Positions 38,058 to 47,208 are shown, counted from the stretch's first letter. The stretch is DNA of 64,000 bases from Streptomyces sp. NRRL F-525 (GCF_000716605.1 NZ_JNXE01000016.1:262834-326833); one strand, 5' to 3'. Numbers and translations are program-made. The notes: a model not told the origin generated them from the letters alone.

Positions 38058-39896
38058 GTGATGACCACGACACCCGCCTCCGCCGAGGACCACTCCGACC
38101 GGTCCGCCGTCCGCACGCTCGCGCGGCTGTGGCCGTACGTCCGCCCCGTGCGCGTACGGCTGTTCGCCGCGGCCGGGGTCGCCGTCGTCGCGTCCTGTAC
38201 GGGGCTGGTGTTCCCGCTCGTCCTGAAGTGGATGGTGGACGGACCGGTCGCCGACCGGGACACGGCGGGTGTGTGGCTCGGGGCGCTGTATCTCCTGCTG
38301 CTGGGGATCGCGGAGGCGGCCCTGTTCGGGCTGCGGCGCTGGCTGGTGGCGCGACCGCTGTCCCACGTCGAGGCGGAGATGCGGGCGGACCTGTACCGGC
38401 ATCTGCAACGCCTGCCGGTGTCCTTCCACGACAGATGGCCGTCGGGCCAACTCCTCTCGCGAGGCACCACCGACCTCATGCTCCTCCGCATGTTCCTCGC
38501 CTTCCCCCTGACGTTCCTGCTGGTCAACGCGGTGACGATCCTGGTCGGCGTGATCATCATGCTGCTCCAGGACTGGACACTGGGGCTGGTCATCCTCGGC
38601 CCCGCCATCCCAGTGATCATCACCTGCGTGATCTTCGAGCAGCGGTACGCGCACGTGGCCCGCCGCGCCCAGGACCAGGTCGGCGACCTGACGACGGTCG
38701 TCGAGGAGAGCGTCCTCGGCATCCGCATCATCAAGGGCTTCGGCCGCCACCGCACCCAGGCCCGAGCCTTCCGCGACCTCTCCCGCACCCTGCGCGGCAC
38801 GGAGTTGCGTAAGGCTCAGCTCCTGGCCACCATCTGGGGCGTCATCGTCACCCTGCCCGAACTGGCCCTCGGTTCAGCGCTGGTGGTGGGGACGGTCCAG
38901 GTCGCGGACGGGGGCCTGTCGGCGGGCACCCTGGTGGCGTTCCTGTCCACGGCACTGGCACTGCGCTGGCCCGTGGAGTCGATCGGCTTCCTACTGGCGA
39001 TGAGCCAGGAGGCGGCGACGGCGACGGAGCGCTACTTCGAGGTCATGGATGAATCACCGGAGGACCAAAAAACGCCCTCAGGGGACGCGCCCCAAAGGGG
39101 CGCGGGGAACGGCGCGACCAGCCCCCACGAACCCGCACCCAACAACGACGGCATCCGCTTCTCCTCAGTCTCCTTCCGCTACCCAGACGCCCCGCCCGAC
39201 TCCCCACCCACCCTCGACAACATCAACCTGCACATCAAACCCGGCGAATCCATGGCCCTGGTAGGAGCCACCGGCACGGGAAAAACCACCCTCACCGCCC
39301 TCGTCCCCCGCCTCCACGAGGTGACCTCCGGCCAGATCACACTGGACGGCAAGGACATCACCGCCATGCCCCGGGATTCGCTGCGCGCCCTCGTGGCTGT
39401 GGCCTTCGAGGAACCCACGTTGTTCTCAGCCAGCGTCGGCGAGAACGTACTCATGGGATCAGAAGAGGGCGCGGGACAACCGGAGTTGGAACGAGCCCTC
39501 GCCGTCGCACAGGCCAACTTCGCGCACACCCTCCCCCAGGGCACGGACACCCAGGTAGGCGAACAGGGCCTCAGCCTCTCCGGCGGCCAACGCCAACGCC
39601 TCGCCCTGGCAAGAGCGGTGGTGGGCAACCCCCGCTTCCTGGTCCTGGACGACCCGCTCTCCGCCCTGGACGTCCACACAGAGGCGGCAGTTGAGGCCGC
39701 CCTGCGCCAAGTCCTGGCCGACACAACGGCGTTGATCGTGGCCCACCGCCCGTCCACGGTCCTCCTGGCCGACCGCGTGGCCCTGCTGTCGGACGGCCGC
39801 ATCACAGCCGTCGGCACCCACCAGGAACTCCTGCGGACGAACACGGAGTACGCGTACCTGATGTCGGGCGCCGACCACCAGGGGGACGAACGATGA
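38058..39896 (+). CDS. ABC exporter half-transporter A (degenerate catalytic Glu)
   Basis: A 612-residue permease-ATPase with six TM helices (residues about 35-310). The ATPase has Walker A GATGTGKTT and a perfect LSGGQRQRLALARA, but Walker B reads FLVLDDPLSALD: Asp replaces the catalytic Glu. It pairs with the next gene, whose signature is altered. The linker before the ATPase (about residues 335-360) is encoded partly by a dispersed repeat. GTG 38058 or ATG 38061 starts it, probably leaderless. Likely a lipid or drug exporter. Confidence 0.92.
   Translation: MMTTTPASAEDHSDRSAVRTLARLWPYVRPVRVRLFAAAGVAVVASCTGLVFPLVLKWMVDGPVADRDTAGVWLGALYLLLLGIAEAALFGLRRWLVARPLSHVEAEMRADLYRHLQRLPVSFHDRWPSGQLLSRGTTDLMLLRMFLAFPLTFLLVNAVTILVGVIIMLLQDWTLGLVILGPAIPVIITCVIFEQRYAHVARRAQDQVGDLTTVVEESVLGIRIIKGFGRHRTQARAFRDLSRTLRGTELRKAQLLATIWGVIVTLPELALGSALVVGTVQVADGGLSAGTLVAFLSTALALRWPVESIGFLLAMSQEAATATERYFEVMDESPEDQKTPSGDAPQRGAGNGATSPHEPAPNNDGIRFSSVSFRYPDAPPDSPPTLDNINLHIKPGESMALVGATGTGKTTLTALVPRLHEVTSGQITLDGKDITAMPRDSLRALVAVAFEEPTLFSASVGENVLMGSEEGAGQPELERALAVAQANFAHTLPQGTDTQVGEQGLSLSGGQRQRLALARAVVGNPRFLVLDDPLSALDVHTEAAVEAALRQVLADTTALIVAHRPSTVLLADRVALLSDGRITAVGTHQELLRTNTEYAYLMSGADHQGDER
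39095..39130 (+). repeat. Dispersed repeat copy 2, inside an ABC gene linker
   Basis: AAGGGGCGCGGGGAAC followed by GGCGCGACCAGCCCCCACGA matches the intergenic repeat. Here it lies in frame in the linker between membrane and ATPase domains, and includes the hairpin GCGCCCC-AAA-GGGGCGC (39086-39102). A and AAA-rich codons around it are unlike the rest of the gene. Confidence 0.7.
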
Positions 39897-41761
39897 CCGC
39901 GGCCACCACCTCCACCCCCACCACAGGCGACGACGACAACCCCGAACCCCCACGCCCGCCCGCCGCCGCGGGCGACCCCTTCGACCACGACGTCCTGCCC
40001 ACTCCCCCGGGCGCGACCGCCACCCTCCTGCGCTCCCTGCTCGCACCGATGAAGGCACGGGTCACCGTCACGACGCTCCTCCTGCTGCTCCAGCAGGCGG
40101 CGGTACAGGTGGGCCCGCTGCTGGTCGCGTACGCCATCGACCGCGCGGTCCCGGCGTTCCGGAACGACGACCACGGCCCGCTGATCGCCGTAGGAGCGGG
40201 CTACCTGCTCTGCGCGCTGCTCTCCGGCGGACTCCAGTACGCCTTCATCGGCGCCTCCGCCCGCGTCAACCAGGACGTGCTGCTCGACCTGCGCGGCCGT
40301 ATCTTCCGGCACGCGCAGGCGCTCAGCATCGACTTCCACGAGCGGTACACGTCCGGCCGGCTCATCTCCCGTTCCACCACGGACATCGAGGCCCTGCGCG
40401 AACTGCTCAGCGAGGGACTCCAGGAGCTGATCACGGTCATCCTGTCGTTCGTGTACATCTCGGCGATGCTGCTCTGGCTGGACCTCGGTCTCGGCGCCGT
40501 CGCGGTGGCGTCCTTCGTGCCGCTGTACCTGCTGGTGCGGGTCTACCAGCGGCGCGCGGTACGGGTGTACGCGATCCGGTCCACGGCGATCGCGCGCGTG
40601 ATCGTCAAGTTCGTCGAGACGATGAACGGCATCCGCCCGGTCCGGGCGTTCCGCCGCGAGGCGGTGAACGACGCCGACTTCCAGGTCCTCAACCAACAGC
40701 ACGAACGCTCCAACGGCGACGCCCTGTTGGAGATGGCCCGCTATGTCACCGGTTCCCGTCTGGTCGCCAACACGGCCGTCGCGGTGATCGTGCTCTGGGG
40801 CGCGACCCGAGTCGCGGACGGCTCACTGGAGTTGGGTGTACTGGCCGCCGCGGTGCTGTACCTACGGCGGCTCTACGACCCGATCGACCGGCTCGGCATG
40901 TTCCTCAACTCGTACCAGTCGGCCGCGGCTTCCCTGGAGAAGATCGCGGGCCTGCTGGCCCAGACCCCGTCGGTCCCCGAACCCTCAACCCCCGTCCAGC
41001 TCCCGGAACTTGAGACCGACCAACCCGGCCGCGAGGTCGTCTTCGACGGGGTCCGCTTCGCCTACCGCACCGGCGGCGAGGTGCTGCCCGTCTTCGACCT
41101 GACCCTCCCCGCCGGCCAGACCGTCGCCGTCGTCGGCTCCACCGGCGCGGGCAAGTCCACCCTGGCCAAGCTGCTGGCCCGGTTCTACGACCCCTCGGAC
41201 GGGCGGGTCCTGCTCGACGGCGTCGACCTGCGCGAGCTGTCCGCGCCCGAACTGCGGCGCGGGGTGGTGATGGTGACGCAGGAGGCGTTCCTGTTCTCCG
41301 GCACGGTCGCCGAGAACATCGCGATCGGGCGCCCGGACGCACCCCGTGAGGAGATCGAGCGGGCCGCGAAGGCGATCGGCGCGCACGACTTCATCAGCGC
41401 GCTGCCCGACGGCTACGACACGGACGTACGCAAGCGGGGTGGCCGTATCTCGGCGGGTCAGCGCCAACTCGTCGCGTTCGCACGGGCGTTGCTCGCCGAC
41501 CCGGCGGTCCTGATCCTGGACGAGGCGACGAGTTCCCTGGACGTGCCCGGCGAACAGGCGGTGCAGCGCGCGATGTCGACGGTCCTGCGCGGCCGCACGG
41601 CGGTCGTCATCGCCCACCGGCTCTCCACGGTCGAGATCGCGGACCGGGTGCTGGTCATGGAACACGGCCGAGTCGTCGAGGACGGCACCCCGGCCGAGCT
41701 CATCGCGGGGGCGGGGCGCTTCGCGGACCTGCACCGGGCGTGGCGGGACAGCCTGGCATAA
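39893..41761 (+). CDS. ABC exporter half-transporter B
   Basis: A 622-residue permease-ATPase; ATG 39893 overlaps the previous stop (ATGA). An N-terminal extension rich in Thr/Pro precedes six TM helices. The ATPase has Walker A GSTGAGKST and canonical Walker B VLILDEATSSLD, but the signature is ISAGQRQL rather than LSGGQ. Together the two genes give one consensus and one degenerate ATP site, as in heterodimeric exporters such as BmrCD or TM287/288. The substrate is unknown. Confidence 0.92.
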   Translation: MTAATTSTPTTGDDDNPEPPRPPAAAGDPFDHDVLPTPPGATATLLRSLLAPMKARVTVTTLLLLLQQAAVQVGPLLVAYAIDRAVPAFRNDDHGPLIAVGAGYLLCALLSGGLQYAFIGASARVNQDVLLDLRGRIFRHAQALSIDFHERYTSGRLISRSTTDIEALRELLSEGLQELITVILSFVYISAMLLWLDLGLGAVAVASFVPLYLLVRVYQRRAVRVYAIRSTAIARVIVKFVETMNGIRPVRAFRREAVNDADFQVLNQQHERSNGDALLEMARYVTGSRLVANTAVAVIVLWGATRVADGSLELGVLAAAVLYLRRLYDPIDRLGMFLNSYQSAAASLEKIAGLLAQTPSVPEPSTPVQLPELETDQPGREVVFDGVRFAYRTGGEVLPVFDLTLPAGQTVAVVGSTGAGKSTLAKLLARFYDPSDGRVLLDGVDLRELSAPELRRGVVMVTQEAFLFSGTVAENIAIGRPDAPREEIERAAKAIGAHDFISALPDGYDTDVRKRGGRISAGQRQLVAFARALLADPAVLILDEATSSLDVPGEQAVQRAMSTVLRGRTAVVIAHRLSTVEIADRVLVMEHGRVVEDGTPAELIAGAGRFADLHRAWRDSLA

Positions 41762-41795
41762 GCGCGGGTGAGGTTGTTTTTTGGCTGCCGGCCGG

Positions 41796-41832
41796 TGGGG
41801 GCTGGTCGCGCAGTTCCCCGCGCCCCTAAAAG
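41796..41832 (-). repeat. Dispersed repeat copy 3 (inverted)
   Basis: The reverse complement of the repeat core: the block GGGGGCTGGTCGCGCAGTTC then CCCGCGCCCCTAAAAG. It faces copy 4 to form a long inverted repeat. Confidence 0.75.
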
Positions 41833-41848
41833 CGCCGACCCGCCGTGT

Positions 41849-41888
41849 CTTTTAAGGGGCGCGGGGAACTGTGCGACCAGCCACGACG
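41849..41888 (+). repeat. Dispersed repeat copy 4
   Basis: TTTTAAGGGGCGCGGGGAAC then TGTGCGACCAGCCACGACGC, in direct orientation. With copy 3 it can fold into a hairpin with a stem of about 30 bp. It follows the ABC pair and may terminate it. Confidence 0.75.
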
Positions 41889-41931
41889 CACCGCAAGCAG
41901 CCAACGCACCCCACCCCCCACCCCTCCCCGC

Positions 41932-41978
41932 TTGCTAAGCGGAACCCCGTTCCGTATCGTTACCGGAACAAGGTTCCG
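41932..41978 (+). promoter_or_regulatory. Aldo/keto reductase promoter with twin operators
   Basis: TTGCTA (41932-41937) and TATCGT (41955-41960) are spaced by 17 bases. CGGAAC-CCC-GTTCCG (41940-41954) fills the spacer, and CGGAAC-AAG-GTTCCG (41964-41978) lies just after the -10. Both are perfect 6-3-6 palindromes, with centres 24 bp apart. A repressor binding both would block the promoter. Confidence 0.7.
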
Positions 41979-42003
41979 TTTACCCATTGTGGAGGACGCC
42001 GTC

Positions 42004-43023
42004 ATGCAATACCGCACCCTCGGCCGCACCGGCATACAGGTCAGCACCCTCGCGCTCGGTGCGATGAACTTCGGCCGGATCGGCCGCACGGGCCAGGACG
42101 AGGTCACCGCGATCGTCGACGCCGCTCTCGCGGGCGGGGTGAATCTCATCGACACCGCAGACGCGTACAGCGGAGGCGAGTCCGAGGAGCTGCTCGGCAA
42201 GGCGATCGCCGGTCGCCGGGACGACCTCGTGCTGGCCACGAAGGCGAGCCTGCCGATGGGCGAGGAGCGCAACCACCAGGGCGCCTCGCGCCGCTGGCTG
42301 GTCACCGAGCTGGACAACAGCCTGCGCAGGCTCGGCGTCGACCACGTCGACCTGTACCAGATACACCGCTGGGACCCCCGCACCAGCGACGAGGAGACCC
42401 TCTCCGCCCTGACCGACCTCCAACGCGCGGGAAAGATCCGCTACTTCGGCTCCTCCACCTTCCCCGCATACCGCATCGTCCAGGCGCAGTGGGCCGCCCG
42501 GGAGCACCACCTGAGCCGTTACGTCACGGAGCAGCCCAGCTACTCGATCCTCCAGCGCGGCATCGAGACCCACGTACTTCCGGTGACCGAGGAGTACGGC
42601 CTCGGCGTCCTGGCCTGGAGCCCGCTCGCCTCGGGCTGGCTGTCCGGCGCGATCCGCGAGGGCCGGGAGGTCAGCACCAGCCGCTCCTCGTTCATGCCGC
42701 AGCGCTTCGACACCACCGTCCCCGCCAACCGCGCCAAGCTCGACGCCGTCGAACAGCTGGCCAAGGTCGCCGACGAGTCCGGGCTCACGATGATCCAGCT
42801 CGCGCTCGGTTTCGTCACCGCACACCCCGGCGTGACCAGCGCGCTGATCGGCCCGCGAACCCTGGACCACCTGCACAGCCAGCTCGCCGCCGCCGACACG
42901 GCACTCTCCGCCGACGTACTGGACGCGATCGACACGATCGTCGCCCCCGGCACCGATCTCGCCGCCCACGAGAAGAACGACACCCCGCCCGCACTCCTCG
43001 ACCCGGCCCTGCGCCGCCGCTGA
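42004..43023 (+). CDS. Aldo/keto reductase
   Basis: A 339-residue (beta/alpha)8 protein. The catalytic tetrad is visible: Asp/Tyr in LIDTADAYSGG, Lys in LATKASL and His in YQIHRWD. The NADPH-binding end includes GPRTLDHL. It should reduce carbonyls with NADPH. ATG 42004 follows GGAGGA. It is first in an operon with a hydrolase, behind twin operators for a repressor not seen nearby. Confidence 0.93.
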   Translation: MQYRTLGRTGIQVSTLALGAMNFGRIGRTGQDEVTAIVDAALAGGVNLIDTADAYSGGESEELLGKAIAGRRDDLVLATKASLPMGEERNHQGASRRWLVTELDNSLRRLGVDHVDLYQIHRWDPRTSDEETLSALTDLQRAGKIRYFGSSTFPAYRIVQAQWAAREHHLSRYVTEQPSYSILQRGIETHVLPVTEEYGLGVLAWSPLASGWLSGAIREGREVSTSRSSFMPQRFDTTVPANRAKLDAVEQLAKVADESGLTMIQLALGFVTAHPGVTSALIGPRTLDHLHSQLAAADTALSADVLDAIDTIVAPGTDLAAHEKNDTPPALLDPALRRR

Positions 43024-43047
43024 GCCCACCGGAACGGAACTACAACG

Positions 43048-43956
43048 ATGTCCGACTCACCCCCCGCGATCGTGTCCGTGAAGCCGGTGACCCTCTCGGC
43101 CCCCGACCGGGGCGAGGACCTCCAGGTCCGCGTCTCCGCACCCGTGACCGGCGACGACCTGCCCGTCCTCGTCTTCTCACACGGCTACGGCTGGTCGATG
43201 AACGGCTACGCCCCGCTGGCCGACCACTGGGCCGCACAGGGCTTCATGGTCATCCAGCCGACCCACCTGGACTCAAGAACGCTCGCCATCCCGCACGAGG
43301 ACCCCCGTTTCCCACAGATGTGGCGCTTCCGCGTGGCGGACCTCAAGCACGTACTGGATGAACTCGACGTCCTGGAAGCCTCCGTACCGGGCCTCGCGGG
43401 ACGCGTCGACCACGACCGCATCGCCGTGGCCGGCCACTCCTGGGGAGCCCAGACGGCGAGCACGCTCCTGGGCGCCCGCGTCCTCGACTCCGACGGCGTC
43501 CCCGGCGAGGACCTGTCAGACCCCCGCGTCAAGGCGGGTATTCTGCTGGCCCTGACCGGCCTGGGCGACTCCCTGACCCCGTTCGCCGCCGAGCAACTCC
43601 CCTTCATGCGGCCGTCGTTCACCACGATGACCACCCCAGCCCTCATCGTCGCCGGAGACCACGACGACTCCCCGCTCTCCACCCGGGGCCCCGACTGGTT
43701 CACCGACCCGTACACCTACAGCCCCGGCGACAAGACCCTGCTCACCCTCTTCGACGCGGAACACTCGCTGGGCGGCATCCCCGGCTACGAGGTCGCCGAG
43801 ACGACGGACGAGAACCCCGCCCGCGTGTCCCTGCTCCAGCAGCTCACCACGGCGTTCCTGCGCAGCGCGCTGCATCCCGAGGACACCGACTGGCAGGCGG
43901 CGGTCACCGCGCTGGACCAAGTCCCAAGCCCCCTGGGCAAGTTGGAGAGCAAGTAG
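43048..43956 (+). CDS. Alpha/beta hydrolase
   Basis: A 302-residue cytoplasmic hydrolase. The oxyanion segment FSHGYGW, nucleophile elbow GHSWGAQT (Ser about residue 132), acid Asp in VAGDHDDSPL and catalytic His in DAEHSLGG make a complete triad. It resembles dienelactone hydrolase or chlorophyllase-like enzymes. It lies 24 bp downstream of the aldo/keto reductase and is probably coexpressed. Confidence 0.88.
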   Translation: MSDSPPAIVSVKPVTLSAPDRGEDLQVRVSAPVTGDDLPVLVFSHGYGWSMNGYAPLADHWAAQGFMVIQPTHLDSRTLAIPHEDPRFPQMWRFRVADLKHVLDELDVLEASVPGLAGRVDHDRIAVAGHSWGAQTASTLLGARVLDSDGVPGEDLSDPRVKAGILLALTGLGDSLTPFAAEQLPFMRPSFTTMTTPALIVAGDHDDSPLSTRGPDWFTDPYTYSPGDKTLLTLFDAEHSLGGIPGYEVAETTDENPARVSLLQQLTTAFLRSALHPEDTDWQAAVTALDQVPSPLGKLESK

Positions 43957-43962
43957 CGGGGT

Positions 43963-44661
43963 TCAGGCGAACCACACCTCCTCGATCTCCGCCTCCCCCT
44001 CCGCACTACGGTCGACCACGAACGTCGACTCCCCCCGCTGCTCATCCGCGTAGACGGACAACGCCCCGCCGGTCAGCACGTGCAACAACCCGTCGTAGTC
44101 GACGAAGTCCGCGTCCTCGTCGATCAGTTGACCGGGATCGGCACCCACGGCGGTCAGCGTGGTGCGAGCGTCACCGGTGACATCCAGCTCGTCGAAGCCC
44201 TCGACCGTCAGATCGGGCGCCCCGGGCACCGCCACCAGAATCTTCAAGTAGGCGGCCCCGAAGTCCCGTTCGCACACGGCGACGACGCGGGCGTCCGGGT
44301 GCAGTTTCTTCTGCGCCCGGAACTCGTCCTCCAACGCGCTGGACAACACCCCGTCCTCGACGAGCGCCGGGTCCGTCACCTTGACCGTGGACCCCCACAC
44401 AGCGGCCCGTACGACGTCCAACTCCCGCCGATCCGCAGGGCTTTCGGGATGACCCAGCCCCGACGGAGTCTCCTCACGCCGAATCCCCGCGACCGACGAC
44501 AGCGACAACACCGCCGCCCGCGCCGCCTCCGGGGCATGCGCCACAACCGGCGGGCGCTCGTCGGGACGTAGCGGAGGCGCGAAGGGGGGCTGGACGACGA
44601 CCAGATGTGCGTGCCCGCTGCGACGGGGGTCCACCCGGGTTTCGGGAGATACGGGGCTCAT
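43963..44661 (-). CDS. Hypothetical protein (232 aa)
   Basis: An acidic, soluble-looking protein with no signal peptide or membrane helix and no motif I recognise. Parts such as RAQKKLHPDARVVAVCERDFGAAYLKILVAVPG and DYDGLLHVLTGGAL suggest an alpha/beta fold, and coding bias is strong. ATG 44661. It ends a few bases from the convergent hydrolase gene. Its N-terminal about 45 residues are Pro/Arg-rich and may be disordered, so a later start is possible. Confidence 0.7.
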   Translation of the reverse strand: MSPVSPETRVDPRRSGHAHLVVVQPPFAPPLRPDERPPVVAHAPEAARAAVLSLSSVAGIRREETPSGLGHPESPADRRELDVVRAAVWGSTVKVTDPALVEDGVLSSALEDEFRAQKKLHPDARVVAVCERDFGAAYLKILVAVPGAPDLTVEGFDELDVTGDARTTLTAVGADPGQLIDEDADFVDYDGLLHVLTGGALSVYADEQRGESTFVVDRSAEGEAEIEEVWFA

Positions 44662-44869
44662 GGCGCCGAGCGTATGACGCGGGCCCGCACCAAGCTGTGA
44701 ACAGCCTGTGGAGAAGGCGAGTTGACCCGGTCACCGAAGGACGGATCGGCTTCGGCATGTACATGGGCGTGTCTAGCGTGTGGTCCGTTCGTCGGCGCCA
44801 CATCGACCACGGGGGCCCCTGGTGCCGCGCGGACACCCCATGCCTACTGGGCCCCCACGGGGACTTCAC

Positions 44870-47152
44870 GTGCAAACACCCATACGCGCCCGGCGGTTGC
44901 GCGCGCTGCGGCGGTCGGTCGTCGCGCTCGCGTGCGCCTCGGTCATGGCCCTCACCGGGCTTCCGGGCATCACGTCGGCGGAGGCCGCGCCGCGACCACT
45001 CGACCCGGGCAAGCGCTGTGACGAGTTGTACGGCCTGCCTTCCAACACCCGCCCCACCGTGGGGCTTCCGCAGTTCGACGCGTCCCGCGCGACCTCGCAG
45101 TGGGACGACTACTCGTACGTCAATCCGGCGAAGGAGTGGGACGGGCTCGGGGCGCCGTCCGCCGTCAAGCAGGCCGCGCTGTCCGAGTTGACCAAGGCGC
45201 CGGCCACGCAGCCCGACCGGGTCTGGTGGCGGTGGCTCCAGCAGAAGGACAAGTACCCGAATTTCACCGACTATCGGGACGCCGCCTTCATCCCGAACTC
45301 CGGGAACGACCCGCGCGGCAAGGCCTTCGAGCAGAAGGTGATCAAGGATCACGGGCTGGTCGGGCCGGAGTGGATCTGCCAGAAGGAGGTCGAGTTCAAG
45401 GACCCCGACACCGGCAAGACGTACCGGCGCAAGCTCGACGCGTACAACACGCGGACGAAGCAGATCCTGGAGATCAAGTCCAACGGCAGCCCGGATCGCA
45501 CCCAGGTGCCCAAGGACCTGGCGTGGGCCAAGGACCCGGCGTGGAAGGACAGCAAGGTCAAGTATGTCTTCGCGGAGCCGCAGAAGGCGGACGCGAAGAA
45601 GTTCCTCGGGGAGATGCGGCAGGTGGCCGGCAACCGGGTCACCGAGTACAACTACCGTACGGACCGCGTGGAGTTGGCACCCAAGGGTGTTGGAGAGCGC
45701 GCGAGCAGCGGGCTCATGCAGCCCCCCGGGCAGGCCGGTTCCACCCGGGGCGGGCTCACCGATCTGATCCGTGAGTCGCGGCCCACCCCGAAGACCATGG
45801 CGGACTTCCTGAACGCCAAGAACGCCGCCAACCCGGGTGGCCTGCCGCGCGGCCCCGGCGGTGTCGACTTCTCGACGCTGGACCTGAAGTACGTCGGCAA
45901 GCCGGTCAGGGGCAAGGGAGTCGACTTCGCGTTCGACGCCAAGGAGGACCCGGCCGAGCAGTCCGGGTGGGGCGGCAAGGCCAACTCCCAGTTGATCTCG
46001 GACGCGTTCTTCACGTGGCTCGCGCTGACCCCCGACAAGTTCTGGGTCAATCTCAACCCGGACGAGCCGGACCGCATCATGGACGCCAAGTTCGGCAAGA
46101 CGGACGCCGGTCGGGTGCTCCTGGAGGCAGATCTCCAGATGAAGCACGACTTCTACAAGGCCATGGACCCCGCCACCGACCTCGGCAAGCGCTACTGGGC
46201 CGCTCTTCCCCAGGTGAACGGCAAGCCCTGCATGCCCGGGCTGCGCAACTGGATCGAGCCGAAGACCGCGCAGGTCCGTGAGCAGGACGGCGGCATCTAC
46301 ATCCTCGACACCCCGCTGCGCCTGAAGTCGACCGCGCAGACCACCGTCACGCCCGGTCCCGGCGAGCCGATCTGCACCCCGGACGCGGCCCAGACCGCGG
46401 CGGCCCAGCGGGTCATCGACTCGATGATCGTGCCCGCGGTGGAGAAGACCATCAACACCGCGCCCCAATACGCCGATCTGCGTCGCGTCTACACCGCGCG
46501 CGTCGCCGCCGAGTACATCCGCCAGCAGGACGCCAAGGCGCCCACCGACTACCACGCCATCATCAACAGCGGCGACGCCACGCGCTGGCCGCTGCGCGCG
46601 CCCAACCAGAACTGGACCCGCGAGGCGCTGTTCCAGAAGTACCGGTACATCTACACGCACGGCGAGTTCACGTACGACGTCCCCGCCAACGGCACCGTGC
46701 AGGTCTACATCGTGGGCGGCGTCGACCTCTCGAAGCAGCCCAAGAAGAACGTCAGCAAGGTCCAATTCACCGCCCAGCACCGGTACTTGCCCCGGCAGAC
46801 GCAGACCAGCGTGAGGACCCTGACCGACAACACCGACACGACGGGTCAGGTGCTCCTCGGCGCGAACACGGCCGCCGACGACACCGGCACGTCCACCCCC
46901 ACGCCGACCCCGACACCCACCCCGACCCACACCGGGAAGCCGACGCCCACCCCGACCCACAGCGGCGGAGGCGGCGGGAGCACCCCGGCACCGGCACCCA
47001 CGACACCCGCGCCCGACGACTCCGGTGGCGACCTCGCCCACACCGGCAACGACACCCCGGTCGGCCTGATCGCGGGCATCGCCGGCGCCCTCGCCGTCGC
47101 GGGCGGAGCGCTCGTGTGGTGGATGCGCCGCCGTAGGACCGCGCAGGGGTAA
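44870..47152 (+). CDS. Secreted, LAxTG wall-anchored protein with PD-(D/E)xK nuclease-like region
   Basis: A 760-residue protein. The signal peptide spans residues 1-40 (AEA-AP). In the region at about 145-210 an early Glu (E154 in GKAFEQK), Asp190 in KLDAYN and the E201-x-K203 motif in ILEIKSN make a PD-(D/E)xK nuclease-like set. A large middle domain of unknown function follows, then a Thr/Pro and Gly/Ser-rich wall-spanning stretch. The C-terminus has the sortase E type motif LAHTG at residue 722, a hydrophobic helix and MRRRR. Start GTG 44870 follows GGGGA. Role could be extracellular DNA processing or attack; catalysis is not proven. Confidence 0.8.
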   Translation: MQTPIRARRLRALRRSVVALACASVMALTGLPGITSAEAAPRPLDPGKRCDELYGLPSNTRPTVGLPQFDASRATSQWDDYSYVNPAKEWDGLGAPSAVKQAALSELTKAPATQPDRVWWRWLQQKDKYPNFTDYRDAAFIPNSGNDPRGKAFEQKVIKDHGLVGPEWICQKEVEFKDPDTGKTYRRKLDAYNTRTKQILEIKSNGSPDRTQVPKDLAWAKDPAWKDSKVKYVFAEPQKADAKKFLGEMRQVAGNRVTEYNYRTDRVELAPKGVGERASSGLMQPPGQAGSTRGGLTDLIRESRPTPKTMADFLNAKNAANPGGLPRGPGGVDFSTLDLKYVGKPVRGKGVDFAFDAKEDPAEQSGWGGKANSQLISDAFFTWLALTPDKFWVNLNPDEPDRIMDAKFGKTDAGRVLLEADLQMKHDFYKAMDPATDLGKRYWAALPQVNGKPCMPGLRNWIEPKTAQVREQDGGIYILDTPLRLKSTAQTTVTPGPGEPICTPDAAQTAAAQRVIDSMIVPAVEKTINTAPQYADLRRVYTARVAAEYIRQQDAKAPTDYHAIINSGDATRWPLRAPNQNWTREALFQKYRYIYTHGEFTYDVPANGTVQVYIVGGVDLSKQPKKNVSKVQFTAQHRYLPRQTQTSVRTLTDNTDTTGQVLLGANTAADDTGTSTPTPTPTPTPTHTGKPTPTPTHSGGGGGSTPAPAPTTPAPDDSGGDLAHTGNDTPVGLIAGIAGALAVAGGALVWWMRRRRTAQG

Positions 47153-47175
47153 CCCCAGGCTGACGAACACCTGTT

Positions 47176-47208
47176 GGGGCCGGTACGCGCAGCCTGCGTA
47201 CCGGCCCC
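47176..47208 (+). terminator. Hairpin terminator after the wall-anchored protein
   Basis: Perfect 13-bp arms (47176-47188, 47196-47208) around a 7-base loop, 24 bp after the stop. Confidence 0.75.
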
